The notes under the pieces: generated by a model
Databases searched by the model: none
What the model saw: only the letters and a program-made list of their open reading frames with translations
What the model was told of the DNA's origin: nothing
In this document: one piece after another, positions 42,434 to 52,161 of the stretch
Numbering within the stretch: position 1 is the first letter of the stretch
Layout of the letters: each line of letters starts with the position of its first letter
Made by a program: the position numbers and the translations under genes
Assembly (NCBI GenBank): GCA_945861415.1
Contig: CAMAUV010000002.1
Span: 1 to 64,000, forward strand
DNA: 64,000 nt
Source: Akkermansia muciniphila
Lineage (GTDB): Bacteria > Verrucomicrobiota > Verrucomicrobiia > Verrucomicrobiales > V1-33
Direction: 5' to 3'

Positions 42434-43176
42434 ATGCCGGAATTCATACTGTCTTGCCCCAGCCGCCAGACCAACCTTATCGTCGATGAAGGAAACGGCG
42501 GGCAAGACTTACGTTGCCCTAGTTGCGAGGTGCGACTGCCGCAGGATCTTTCGGGGCACACCCCCCCGTTGGTAGTGGGACAGCCGCTCAAGTCTCCGCA
42601 GCCTGACCCGGCGCATCAGCAGATGGCCCGACTGACGAACCCCGGTGGAGCGGAAGCGGCCCAGCAAAAGACTGTGCTCCCCGCGCGGCGCCTGGTGGAG
42701 AATATCGCTCTGGGCGAACAAACTGCCGCCGGACGGCCAAAGCGTCAGGGCAGCCAGATGCCGCCGCCCCGCGATGCGGGCCACAAGAGTGTGAGCGGGC
42801 CGGTTCCCTCGATCTCGGAGCGCGCCCTGACAGCGGCACCCGGCTAGGGGCCCATTCCCGCACGCCGTGACGTGGAGATTTCCGTTCCCGTGCACCGAGG
42901 CCCGGCAGCACAGCGCCCCCCACTCCGCCAGCGGAAATCCAGCAACGGGCTTCAGTGGGAGCCAAGTTTGAGGCCAACGCGACGGAGAAGTCCTCGGCTC
43001 CGGTTCCCGGCGGACGGCACTTCCAAAAAGCCAGAGTGGACCGCGTAACCTCGTTTTCGCCGCGGCATGAGGTGGATCTCCCAGCCGAAGTAGTCAGTAA
43101 CTGGGGCGGCGAGGGCAAAGCGCACAATCAGGCCATCATCGATAATCTTGTGAGGAACGACTGGCTGGAGCCGTGA
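42434..43176 (+). pseudogene. Broken zinc-ribbon protein gene
   Basis: The first frame (to TAG 42845-42847) begins MPEFILSCPSRQTNLIVDEGNGGQDLRCPSCEV, a zinc ribbon whose first CPxC knuckle has become CPSR. A Pro/Gln/Ala-rich low-complexity linker follows. The likely C-terminus is in another frame (42955-43176): EKSSAPVPGGRHFQKARVDRVTSFSPR...GKAHNQAIIDNLVRNDWLEP. A lost zinc ligand plus a frameshift and a stop mean it is not functional. The intact family is a regulator-like zinc-ribbon protein of unknown role. Confidence 0.5.
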
Positions 43177-43195
43177 GAGGTCTGCCGCGGAGCGC

Positions 43196-43405
43196 CTATT
43201 TTATTTCCTCCACGAGAGTGACAGCGCCGAGAAAGAGGTCCGTGCTTTCGATTCCGGAATTGTGTAGAGAAATGCCGAGAGCATGCGATCCGATCGAAGG
43301 AGCGAAGTCTTCGTCGAGCGCCAATACGCACTCCACTTCAGCCGTGGCGGCCAGCGCCGAAAGCCTGCTGGTATTCGCGACCTCAGGCATGTTGATCCGC
43401 GCCAT
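43196..43405 (-). pseudogene. Short remnant resembling the end of a carbohydrate-binding beta domain
   Basis: 69 residues with no signal peptide: VECVLALDEDFAPSIGSHALGISLHNSGIESTDLFLGAVTLVEEIK. The closing pattern (G-I-S-x-H-N-S-G...LFLxxVTLVEE) resembles the last strands of jelly-roll carbohydrate-binding modules. No start region remains upstream. It is recorded as a possible fragment only. The remaining bases of 43406-43529 show nothing. Confidence 0.25.
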
Positions 43406-43529
43406 CTTCTTTCCATCTTGTCGGCTGCATTACCATACGGATAACGGCATCAGTTCGTTTCGTCCACAGCCGCCTTGCGTGACCTGCTGGCCGGACTAAG
43501 CATCCCTCTTTCCATCCTCATCACTCATT

Positions 43530-44165
43530 ATGCACTGGCCCAACGAACGCGTCCTCGTTATCCCCCGTTCCCTCTTCGACTCGCTCGGCGCGTTCGAGGG
43601 CCTCTCCACCGATACAGCGCGCTACCTGCCCGCTTTTCTCGATCCCGCGAACAACCACTTCCTCGCCCGCGACACCGCCGAGGAGGACCCCTCGTACAAA
43701 CAGATCATTCCCTACGCCGTCTTCCACTGCCGCGACCGCTTCCTGCACTACGTGCGCGGCGGCAAGACCGGCGAAAAGCGCCTCGCCGACAAAGGCTCCA
43801 TCGGCATCGGCGGCCACATCAATTCCGAAGACGCCGAGCAGGCCTCCCTCGAAAAATCCACCTACCTAACCGGCGTCGAGCGCGAGATGAAAGAAGAACT
43901 CATCATCCGCAGTCCCTACCGCCAGTGTGTTGTCGCTCTAATCAACGACGACAACAGCCCCGTTGGCAAGGTCCACATCGGCGTCGTCCACCTCTTCGAT
44001 CTCGAAACGGAAGACGTCTCCTCTAACGAAGCCACCATAACCAGCGTCGAATTCCTCAGCCGCGACGAGTTGAACGCCCGCCGCGACCGGCTGGAAACAT
44101 GGAGCACTATCTGCCTAGACCACTTCGATCAGATTCTCGCTGCCGCCGCACAAATCGGAGAGTAG
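43530..44165 (+). CDS. Nudix-fold phosphohydrolase-like protein
   Basis: 211 residues. A conserved N-terminal part (VLVIPRSLFDSLGAFEGL, YLPAFLDPANNHFLAR) precedes a Nudix domain: KGSIGIGGHINSEDAEQ...GVEREMKEELII carries G-x5-E-x7-R-E-x2-E-E with a short insertion, then VVALINDDNSPVGKVHIGVVHLF. The group is often annotated as phosphoesterase in Planctomycetota/Verrucomicrobiota. Substrate unknown, probably a nucleoside diphosphate derivative. It stands alone after the gene graveyard. Confidence 0.85.
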   Translation: MHWPNERVLVIPRSLFDSLGAFEGLSTDTARYLPAFLDPANNHFLARDTAEEDPSYKQIIPYAVFHCRDRFLHYVRGGKTGEKRLADKGSIGIGGHINSEDAEQASLEKSTYLTGVEREMKEELIIRSPYRQCVVALINDDNSPVGKVHIGVVHLFDLETEDVSSNEATITSVEFLSRDELNARRDRLETWSTICLDHFDQILAAAAQIGE

Positions 44166-44714
44166 TTTCACTACCATGACACCGTGAGCCGTGCGCTGTT
44201 TCAGCATGGAAAAGGCTCCAAAAAGCAAAATACCTAGGCGGCATATTGTATAGCGGGGTGTATCCTGATCGATGGTCTTCCGCTGCATCACTACCTCGAT
44301 GCCCCCCGGTGTGGACCATGAGGGTCTGCACTACCGCCGGAAGAAATTCTTGCGCCTCCGACAATTTAAATCCTCATGCTCTTTGCGACAAGGTGCGCGA
44401 GATTTTCGAACGCGCGGAGGTGGTAATGACCCAACTCAATCAGACAGACTCGCTGGTGGAGAACGAGCATACGGAGGCCGGCCTGAAGTAAGTCTTCGAA
44501 CTCGACGCCGACTGTAAGGTCTCCTCACCGGGGCATGGAAACCATTATCATGGTATTGCGTTGTTTCGAAACAGCGCCGCACACCGAGCCCGAGCCGGTC
44601 ACCGTCACAGGATTTAGCCCGTTCAGGGCAAAGGTAATGATGGGGGCATAAGTCCCTTGCGACCTGCGGCAGCAGACCGCATGACGCCGCTCTTTAAACT
44701 AGCTATCCATTCCC
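44166..44714. other. Non-coding stretch with a possible unidentified gene remnant
   Basis: The plus frame around 44390-44590 reads LCDKVREIFERAEVVMTQLNQTDSL and, after TAA at 44489, VFELDADCKVSSPGHGNHYHGIALFRNSA in the same frame. This looks like protein-coding sequence interrupted by a stop, but no family is recognised. The rest shows no clear promoter, terminator or RNA. Confidence 0.3.
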
Positions 44715-46253
44715 ATGTCTCAGCCCGCCAAGCCCCAGTCCGCTATTTCTCCAGTCCGTGAGGAGAACTTTCCGGAGTGGTATCAGGAAGTCATCAAAGC
44801 CGCCGATCTCGCCGAAAATTCGGAGGTGCGCGGCTGTATGGTTATCAAACCGTTCGGCTACGGTATTTGGGAAAACATCCAGCGCCAGCTCGACCGGATG
44901 TTTAAGGACACGGGCCACGTGAACGCCTACTTCCCGCTGCTCATCCCGCTAAGCTATCTGGAAAAAGAAGCCGCCCATGTGGAGGGGTTTGCCAAAGAAT
45001 GCGCCGTCGTCACTCATCACCGGCTGGAGTCGGTGAAGCAGGCGGACGGGTCGATGAAAATGGTGCCCACCGGTGAATTGGCCGAGCCTTATGTCATCCG
45101 GCCCACGAGCGAGACTATCATCGGCGCGGCGTTTGCCCGCTGGGTGCAGAGCTACCGCGACCTTCCGCTGCTCATCAATCAGTGGTGCAATGTGATGCGC
45201 TGGGAAATGCGGCCGCGCATCTTCCTGCGCACTGCCGAATTCCTCTGGCAGGAAGGTCACACCGCCCATGAGACCAAAGACGAGGCCCTGCACGAAACTG
45301 CGCAGATGCTCGACGTTTACGAGAGCTTCGTGCGCGACCACCTCGCCATCCCCGTCATCATGGGGGAGAAGAGCGAGCGCGAGCGCTTCCCCGGCGCCGA
45401 GCAGACGCTCTGCATTGAAGCCATGGTGCAGGACCGCAAAGCCATCCAGGCCGGCACCAGCCACTTCCTTGGCCAGAATTTCTCTCACGCTGCCAACATC
45501 ACGTTCACCGGCCGCAGCGGCGGCAAAGAACTCGCATGGACCACCAGTTGGGGCGTCAGCACCCGCCTCATCGGCACCCTCATCATGGCCCACAGCGACG
45601 ACGACGGCCTAATCCTGCCGCCGCGTATCGCACCTTTCCAATTTGTCATTCTGCCTGTGACACCTAAGGAGGAAACGCGGCAGGCCGTGCTTGATGCCTG
45701 TCACGCGCTAGCCAAATCCCTGCGCGGCCTCACTTGGCGCGGCGAACCCATGACTGCCCACGTGGACGCCCGCGACCTCGCCGGCGGCACCAAGAACTGG
45801 GAATGGATCAAGAAAGGCGTACCCGTGCGCATCGAAATCGGCCCGCGCGATCTGGAGAAAGCCGGCCTCGCCTTCGCCCGCCGCGACAAAGGCGCTAAGG
45901 AAAAGGAGTTTCCCGCCGTCGCCGACTTTACCGCCAGCGCAGCGGACCTCCTCGAAAGCATCCAGGAAGGCCTGCTCGCTCGCGCCACCGCATTCCGCGA
46001 TGCCAACATGGTGAATATCGACACGAAAGAGGCCTTCGAAGCCTTTTTCACGCCCAAAGCCGAGCGCGAAATCCACGGCGGCTTCGCCCTCTGCCACTGG
46101 GCCGGCACCGCCGCGGACGAGGACAACCTTCAGAAGCAGCACGGCGTCACCATGCGCTGCATTCCGGCCGGGGATCAGTATGTGGAGAACGGCACCTGCT
46201 TCCTCACCGGCCAGCCCAGCCCCCGCCGCGTGATCTTTGCCAAAGCCTACTAA
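44715..46253 (+). CDS. proS: Prolyl-tRNA synthetase, short (archaeal/eukaryotic-like) type
   Basis: 512 residues. Class II aminoacyl-tRNA synthetase: motif 2 region MRWEMRPRIFLRTAEFLWQEGHTAH, ELAWTTSWGVSTRLIGTLIMAH, the anticodon-binding domain (FVILPVTPKEET) and the extended zinc-like C-terminal domain ending PSPRRVIFAKAY. The bacterial-type editing insertion is absent, and the protein is the short ProS form used by some bacteria. Stand-alone gene. Confidence 0.95.
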   Translation: MSQPAKPQSAISPVREENFPEWYQEVIKAADLAENSEVRGCMVIKPFGYGIWENIQRQLDRMFKDTGHVNAYFPLLIPLSYLEKEAAHVEGFAKECAVVTHHRLESVKQADGSMKMVPTGELAEPYVIRPTSETIIGAAFARWVQSYRDLPLLINQWCNVMRWEMRPRIFLRTAEFLWQEGHTAHETKDEALHETAQMLDVYESFVRDHLAIPVIMGEKSERERFPGAEQTLCIEAMVQDRKAIQAGTSHFLGQNFSHAANITFTGRSGGKELAWTTSWGVSTRLIGTLIMAHSDDDGLILPPRIAPFQFVILPVTPKEETRQAVLDACHALAKSLRGLTWRGEPMTAHVDARDLAGGTKNWEWIKKGVPVRIEIGPRDLEKAGLAFARRDKGAKEKEFPAVADFTASAADLLESIQEGLLARATAFRDANMVNIDTKEAFEAFFTPKAEREIHGGFALCHWAGTAADEDNLQKQHGVTMRCIPAGDQYVENGTCFLTGQPSPRRVIFAKAY

Positions 46254-46512
46254 AAGTATCCATCACAGAAGGTCTTCCGGCTACCGGCGCGCTTGGCAGC
46301 ACTGAGCCCTCACTATGGCACTGACGGCATCGGGCGTGCCTACAGGAACTCCGGGGCGCCGCTCTTCTTCCAGAGTGCGGAGAAATTACTGGCCTTCCTG
46401 CCATGCAAAGTTTCCGCAGAAAATTCTAGCCAAATCATTTCATATCCCTTAGGCTTCTCTTGCGTAAAGGGCAGTTGCCCTTGGCACGGCTTATGATTAC
46501 TAATTCGCTTCC
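46254..46512. other. Spacer between proS and exbB
   Basis: No gene is supported. A short perfect hairpin (aagggc-agtt-gccctt, about 46467-46482) lacks a T run and could be part of the exbB leader. An open plus frame (46293-46496) reads GTDGIGRAYRNSGAPLFFQ but has no recognised similarity. Confidence 0.35.
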
Positions 46513-47214
46513 ATGAAGGAACTGATTACCCAGGCAGGCACGCTCGTCCCCCTGATTTTTCTGCTGCTCGGCTGCAGCATCATCGCCGTGGGTATTTTTT
46601 TGGAGCGGCTTTTCTTTCTCCAACGGTCCAGCGTGGTAGTGCAGGACCTCCTGCAGGGTGCGGGGAATCTCATCGGGCGGAAAAACTACATGGAGGCGCT
46701 CACCGTCTGCGCCGGGACCCCCGGTCCGGTGGCAAGGGTCATGCGGGCGGTGCTCACGCGTCACGATGCCGCCCGGGAGGAACTGAAACAGGTGGCGCAG
46801 GAGGCCGGACAACTGGAAGTCCCGCGACTGGAACGTTTTCTGGGAACTTTGGTCGCCATCGCCTACATCGCCCCCCTGCTGGGCCTGCTGGGCACCGTCC
46901 TGGGCCTGATGGACACTTTTGGGCCCGTCACGTTGAACGGCTCGGCGACTTCCACTGAGATGTCCCGGGGCATTTACAGCAGCTTGGTGACCTCCGCGGC
47001 CGGCATGGCGGTGGCCATTCCCGCCTACGTTCTCTATGCGTATCTCGCCTCTAGCGTGAAGCGCATGATGCACGACATGGAGCGGGCTGGAATCGAGACC
47101 ATCAATATGATCATGGTCAGCCGAATGAACTCGGACATCGTGGGCTTTCGTGAAGGGGCGCGGGCCGTGGTGGAGGACAAGAAACGCAAGGCGGGCGGCA
47201 CTGCCGGACGCTAA
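46513..47214 (+). CDS. exbB: ExbB/TolQ/MotA-family proton channel protein
   Basis: 233 residues with three transmembrane helices: TLVPLIFLLLGCSIIAVGIFLERLFFL, FLGTLVAIAYIAPLLGLLGTVLGLMDTF and SSLVTSAAGMAVAIPAYVLYAYLASS. The last two carry the family GLLGTVLGL and TSAAGMAVAIPA motifs with conserved Thr/Ser positions. It forms the motor with ExbD that uses proton flow to drive TonB-dependent transport or Tol-type envelope work. Inner membrane. The exbD gene starts 16 bp after its stop. TonB itself is not in the window. Confidence 0.92.
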   Translation: MKELITQAGTLVPLIFLLLGCSIIAVGIFLERLFFLQRSSVVVQDLLQGAGNLIGRKNYMEALTVCAGTPGPVARVMRAVLTRHDAAREELKQVAQEAGQLEVPRLERFLGTLVAIAYIAPLLGLLGTVLGLMDTFGPVTLNGSATSTEMSRGIYSSLVTSAAGMAVAIPAYVLYAYLASSVKRMMHDMERAGIETINMIMVSRMNSDIVGFREGARAVVEDKKRKAGGTAGR

Positions 47215-47230
47215 TCCCCTCTCCGGTCCG

Positions 47231-47641
47231 GTGAAGCTCTACAGCACCATCAAAATCCGCCCGGATTTCCTCTACCTCGCCCCGCTGCTTAATGTGGTGA
47301 TGCTGCTACTGGTCTTTTTCATGCTGAACAGCAGTTTTGTGGTGCGCTCCGGTGTTAGGGTGGACCTGCCAGTCACCACCTCCAGCCTCCGCCCGACTGG
47401 CCGGAAAATGGATCATGCCGTGACCATCACCTCCGGCGCCGAGCCCCGGGTTCTGCTTAATTCAGAAGAAATCTCCCCGGGCGATCTGACCGACCGCCTA
47501 AAAAGCCTGAAAAAGGAGAGCCGGGAAGTGGTTGTAAGCGCGGACAGTAAGGCGCCGCACGGCCTCTTTATCCGTGTTTGCGAGGCGGTCTTTGCCGCCG
47601 GATGCGATGTAAAGATCGCCGGACGCCGGGAGCAGGAGTGA
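47231..47641 (+). CDS. exbD: ExbD/TolR-family protein with Asn at the usual channel Asp
   Basis: 136 residues from the GTG at 47231, 16 bp after exbB; the longer track frame would overlap exbB and add a charged leader. A single transmembrane helix (FLYLAPLLNVVMLLLVFFMLNSSF) is followed by RSGVRVDLP and a periplasmic domain (HAVTITSGAEPRVLLNSEEI, REVVVSADSKAPHGLFIRV). In ExbD/TolR the helix normally reads PLxD, and the Asp carries protons; here it reads PLLN. It may belong to a variant subfamily or be an impaired motor. It ends where a dispersed repeat begins. Confidence 0.9.
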   Translation: MKLYSTIKIRPDFLYLAPLLNVVMLLLVFFMLNSSFVVRSGVRVDLPVTTSSLRPTGRKMDHAVTITSGAEPRVLLNSEEISPGDLTDRLKSLKKESREVVVSADSKAPHGLFIRVCEAVFAAGCDVKIAGRREQE

Positions 47642-47712
47642 ACACCTAACCGGCGCAGCCGGAACCAAAAGACCTGTCTGGACTATGAAAGCTGTGCAGG
47701 GAATGACGAGTC
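47641..47712 (-). repeat. Dispersed ~75-bp repeat, copy 2 (inverted relative to copy 1)
   Basis: The reverse complement of this stretch (cgtcattccctgcacagctt...gtcttttggttccgg) aligns with 42255-42330 over its full length with about one mismatch in four and small gaps. It begins at the last base of exbD. Nearby, gaatgacgaagtccgaa (47736-47752) is shared with the bioB downstream spacer. Confidence 0.6.
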
Positions 47713-48323
47713 GCAGGGCAGGCGCAGCCCAATGAGAATGACGAAGTCCGAAATTCGTCGCAACCCTGTTCACTTTTCACAAGTGAGGCACTAAATTATC
47801 CGCCTGCGCAAAAATTTCTGTCCGGCCTAGGACTCTGGCGGGTTTTATGGCAAAAGATAACCGCAATGCCTGCCGGACCCGACTACTGAGCGAATGCTGA
47901 GCCTAGCGCGACGAATAGGCCTTTCGCGCGCTCGCGTCGCAGCAAACACAGCGCGCTGCTTACTTTCGCGCTGCTCACTGGCCTGATCGTGGAGAAATCC
48001 CTCGCTGCGCTACCCGCCAGTATCGCCGCTCAAGTCGCGCAGTTCTCCCCCGCCCTTGCAGCCGCCGCACCCGCTGCCAGGGGACTCGCGGCGTTGCTCG
48101 CCCGGCTTCGTTCGCACCGCGCTGGAGAGAAACCCGCACCCGTAAGCGCCCGTCCCGAAAAACCTTGGGCCGAGCAATGCAGACACCACGCTGTTAGTTT
48201 CCGCATACCGCGCGATGATACCGCGAAGCTTCACTTTCAACATGCGGGGGAAGATGCGGCGCTCTGCCTGCCGCGGAACAAGGATGCTGCTTGCCATGCC
48301 GCATGGGCCGGATAGTGCACCGC
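47713..48323. other. Long non-coding stretch before purT
   Basis: Contains the REP-like motif at 47736 and an Ala-rich open plus frame (about 47890-48315) with a hydrophobic start (SALLTFALLTGLIVEKSLAALPASIAAQVAQ). That frame lacks an ATG before the hydrophobic part and has no recognised family. A decayed membrane protein is possible. No terminator or RNA is seen. Confidence 0.3.
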
Positions 48324-49508
48324 ATGGCATCCATCGGCACACCACTTTCACCTTCTGCCACCCGCGTCGCCTTTCTCGGCTGCGGGGAACTCGGCAAGGA
48401 GGTCGTCATCGAACTCCAGCGCTTCGGCTGCGAAGTGATCGGCATCGACCGCTATGCGAACGCTCCCGCCATGCAGGTGGCGCACCGTTCCCATGTGATC
48501 AACATGCTCGACGGAGGGCAACTGCGGGCCGTGCTTGAGCAGGAGAAACCACATTTCATCGTCCCGGAGGTGGAGGCCATCGCCACGGCCACACTGGTGG
48601 AGCTGGAAGCGGAGGGTTACACGGTCATCCCCACGGCGCGCGCCGCCCAGCTTACCATGAACCGCGAGGGCATCCGGCGGCTGGCGGCAGAGGAGTTGGG
48701 GCTACTCACGTCCCCGTATTTGTTTGCCGCCACGGAGGAGGAGTTTTGCTCTGCCATTCAAAAGATCGGCATGCCCTGTGTGGTGAAACCCATCATGAGC
48801 AGCAGTGGCAAGGGACAGAGTGTGGTGCGCAAGGAGGGGGACATCGCGCACAGTTGGGCATATTCGCAGAAGGGCGGACGCGCCGGAGCCGGGAAGGTGA
48901 TCGTAGAGGGCTTTGTGGACTTCGATTACGAGATCACACTGCTCACGGTGCGGCACGCGGGCGGCACATCGTTTTGCGAACCTATTGGACACCTGCAGAT
49001 CGATGGCGACTACCGTGAGAGCTGGCAGCCGCAACCCATGAGCCCGGCGGCACTCAGTGAGGCGCAGCGCATGGCAGAAGCCATCACGGGAGCGCTGGGA
49101 GGCCGCGGACTGTTCGGGGTGGAACTGTTCGTGAAAGGCGATGTCGTCACCTTTAGCGAGGTCTCCCCTCGGCCGCACGACACGGGCCTGGTGACCATCG
49201 CTTCACAGGAATTGTCGGAGTTCGCGCTCCACGCCCGCGCCATTCTGGGACTGCCGATTCCGGTCGTCCGACAGTATGGCCCGAGCGCATCGGCAGTCAT
49301 CCTGCTGGAGGGGGAGTCGAAGAACATCACGTTTTCCAATCTCGAAGCCGCGCTCGCGGAGCCGGACACGCACCTCCGGTTGTTTGGGAAACCGGAAGTG
49401 AAAGGCCGCCGCCGTATGGGGGTGGTCGCCTGCCGGGCGGAGAGCATTGATGCCGCCCGCGTCACTGCCCGCACTGCCGCCGCCGCAGTGAAGGTCGCTA
49501 TGGCCTGA
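48324..49508 (+). CDS. purT: Formate-dependent phosphoribosylglycinamide formyltransferase PurT
   Basis: 394 residues from the ATG at 48324; the track start 11 codons upstream is less likely. ATP-grasp enzyme making formyl-GAR from GAR, formate and [64 protein letters not shown], the ATP-grasp core [16 protein letters not shown] and [10 protein letters not shown] are all intact. Typical length. Other pur genes are not in the window. Confidence 0.95.
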   Translation: MASIGTPLSPSATRVAFLGCGELGKEVVIELQRFGCEVIGIDRYANAPAMQVAHRSHVINMLDGGQLRAVLEQEKPHFIVPEVEAIATATLVELEAEGYTVIPTARAAQLTMNREGIRRLAAEELGLLTSPYLFAATEEEFCSAIQKIGMPCVVKPIMSSSGKGQSVVRKEGDIAHSWAYSQKGGRAGAGKVIVEGFVDFDYEITLLTVRHAGGTSFCEPIGHLQIDGDYRESWQPQPMSPAALSEAQRMAEAITGALGGRGLFGVELFVKGDVVTFSEVSPRPHDTGLVTIASQELSEFALHARAILGLPIPVVRQYGPSASAVILLEGESKNITFSNLEAALAEPDTHLRLFGKPEVKGRRRMGVVACRAESIDAARVTARTAAAAVKVAMA

Positions 49509-49674
49509 AATGTCCCGCGGAGAGGGGAATGGCCGCCATTGAAAAACCTGCACGCCCCCGCCAAAGAGACGCCCAGAGAAGCTCATCGCCGGTCGCGTGG
49601 CACACCTTCGTCCGTTCGGTAATGCGCATGGCCAGCCTTGGGTTTAGTTTCCAACGAATCAGAACGTATGTAGT

Positions 49675-50736
49675 TCACACCCGCCTCCAGCAGAGGGTAA
49701 ACTCCTGCCGGTTGTGGGTGAGGTGCGTTTTTGCTACCAGCGTGAGTCCGGACCCACGGGCTTCGGTCTCGATGCGGCGGCAGAGATCGAGAATGGCATC
49801 CGGTGATTCCGCGCCGGGGGTTTTCAGCGTGAACACAATGAGGCCTCCAGTATTGAGACTGGTGCCGAGGCGGATCACGGCGCGCAGCGATTGACGGGCA
49901 TCGCCATTGAGGTCGCAGAGCAGTGCATCGTATCGCAGCGCGGGTGGCGGTCGAAAATCGGCAGCATCGGCAGGGATGAAGGTGAGTCCTTCCGCGCGTC
50001 GCAAACGGACGTCGAGAGGCGCGCGGTCCACGGCAGTCACGCGATATTGGCGCTGGAGCAGTTCGCCGGTCATGCCGCCGGGGCTGGCGCCGAGTTCCAG
50101 CCAGTGCGCGCCGGGCGGCGGGGGATCGGTATAGAGCCGCAGCCAGTGCAGAGCTTCGGCGATCTTGGCTCCGGCGCGACTGATCATGGCTCCACCGGAC
50201 TGCTTGATGAATTTGATGCCTCCGGGGTGGAATCCATTCGCCTCGCGCGGGGTGCTGATCCCGGCGAAGAGGCCTTCTTTTCCGACAAGGCAAAAGAGCG
50301 ATGGCAGCGCGGGATTCTGCTCGTCCGCACTGCCGGCGGGAAGTTTGGGAAACAACTGAAGCGCGCGCCCGCGAAGGTTGGAGGCGAGGCTTTTATAGTA
50401 GCGGTTTTGAGGCCCGGCATCCAGCGGTCCCACGAGCACTGCCTGCGGATTACGGGGCGCAAATTTCTTCGCGAGCGACTGTGCGGCTTTTTCGATAAAC
50501 GCCTCCGTCTTCTCCGGATTGCAGGGCCAGGAATGTTCCAGCGGAAGCCGCCACGGAATGAAAAGCACAGCCTCATTGCCGCTCAGAGCGCCCGCATTGG
50601 CCAGTTTTGTGATGAACCATCCGCCGGTGAGTGGCGTGGGCGTTTCCGCCTCAAGCAAAGCAAGTGCCTCGCGCGCATGGGGAGCGAAGACTTCGGGCAG
50701 CCGAAGCAGAAAGCGCGTAGCGGGTTCGCTTTTCAC
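49675..50736 (-). CDS. FtsJ-domain (RlmM-like) methyltransferase
   Basis: 353 residues. An N-terminal THUMP-like region (to ~170) precedes a Rossmann methyltransferase with WLELGASPGGMTGELLQR (SAM loop), VTAVDRAPL and LLCDLNGDARQSL. This is the layout of RlmM-type 23S rRNA 2'-O-ribose methyltransferases that act on C2498, though the level of identity cannot be judged here. It ends within 3 bp of the UDP-glucuronate decarboxylase gene on the same strand, so the two are read together. Confidence 0.78.
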   Translation of the reverse strand: MKSEPATRFLLRLPEVFAPHAREALALLEAETPTPLTGGWFITKLANAGALSGNEAVLFIPWRLPLEHSWPCNPEKTEAFIEKAAQSLAKKFAPRNPQAVLVGPLDAGPQNRYYKSLASNLRGRALQLFPKLPAGSADEQNPALPSLFCLVGKEGLFAGISTPREANGFHPGGIKFIKQSGGAMISRAGAKIAEALHWLRLYTDPPPPGAHWLELGASPGGMTGELLQRQYRVTAVDRAPLDVRLRRAEGLTFIPADAADFRPPPALRYDALLCDLNGDARQSLRAVIRLGTSLNTGGLIVFTLKTPGAESPDAILDLCRRIETEARGSGLTLVAKTHLTHNRQEFTLCWRRV

Positions 50737-50739
50737 GGC

Positions 50740-51726
<987 letters not shown>

Positions 51727-51832
51727 ATCGAGTGAACTATTTTCGGGGGAATGTAACGGCGTGATAAACTGTCCTCTCCGGGGGCGCCAGCATTATTTCA
51801 GGGCCGCTGCGCACGAAGGACGGCGCTCAAAT

Positions 51833-52054
51833 TCATTCCTCCGGGGCTGCTGCGTTCTGTCCGGGCGGCAACAGTTCCGCTCCTTTAATGAGACGGCAAA
51901 ACTCCTTCTTGGTCACTTTGTGGTGCGGTCCATCCTTCGCAACGGGATCTTTCATGGCCTTGTATTCAATGACGAGACGCTCCCGAACGACGATGCGGTA
52001 ATAGTCGTCTCCCTGTTTCCAATTTTGCCCCTGCTCGAGTTTCATAGACGCCAT
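51833..52054 (-). CDS. Small conserved-looking hypothetical protein
   Basis: 73 residues from [12 protein letters not shown] (a second Met three codons later is equally good); the track frame adds 52 basic residues that overlap the dehydratase gene's start. The sequence [32 protein letters not shown]...[19 protein letters not shown] is compact and soluble, alternating strands and a helix. No characterised family comes to mind. Confidence 0.6.
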   Translation of the reverse strand: MASMKLEQGQNWKQGDDYYRIVVRERLVIEYKAMKDPVAKDGPHHKVTKKEFCRLIKGAELLPPGQNAAAPEE

Positions 52055-52161
52055 TACTAGCCACTGTTCTTTGTGCCAATGGCTTTTCTTGCAGTCGGCA
52101 GAGGACCGACTCCGGAATTGATAGCCGCTTGCGTTCCGGGACCGTGGGCCACTCTTGGGGA

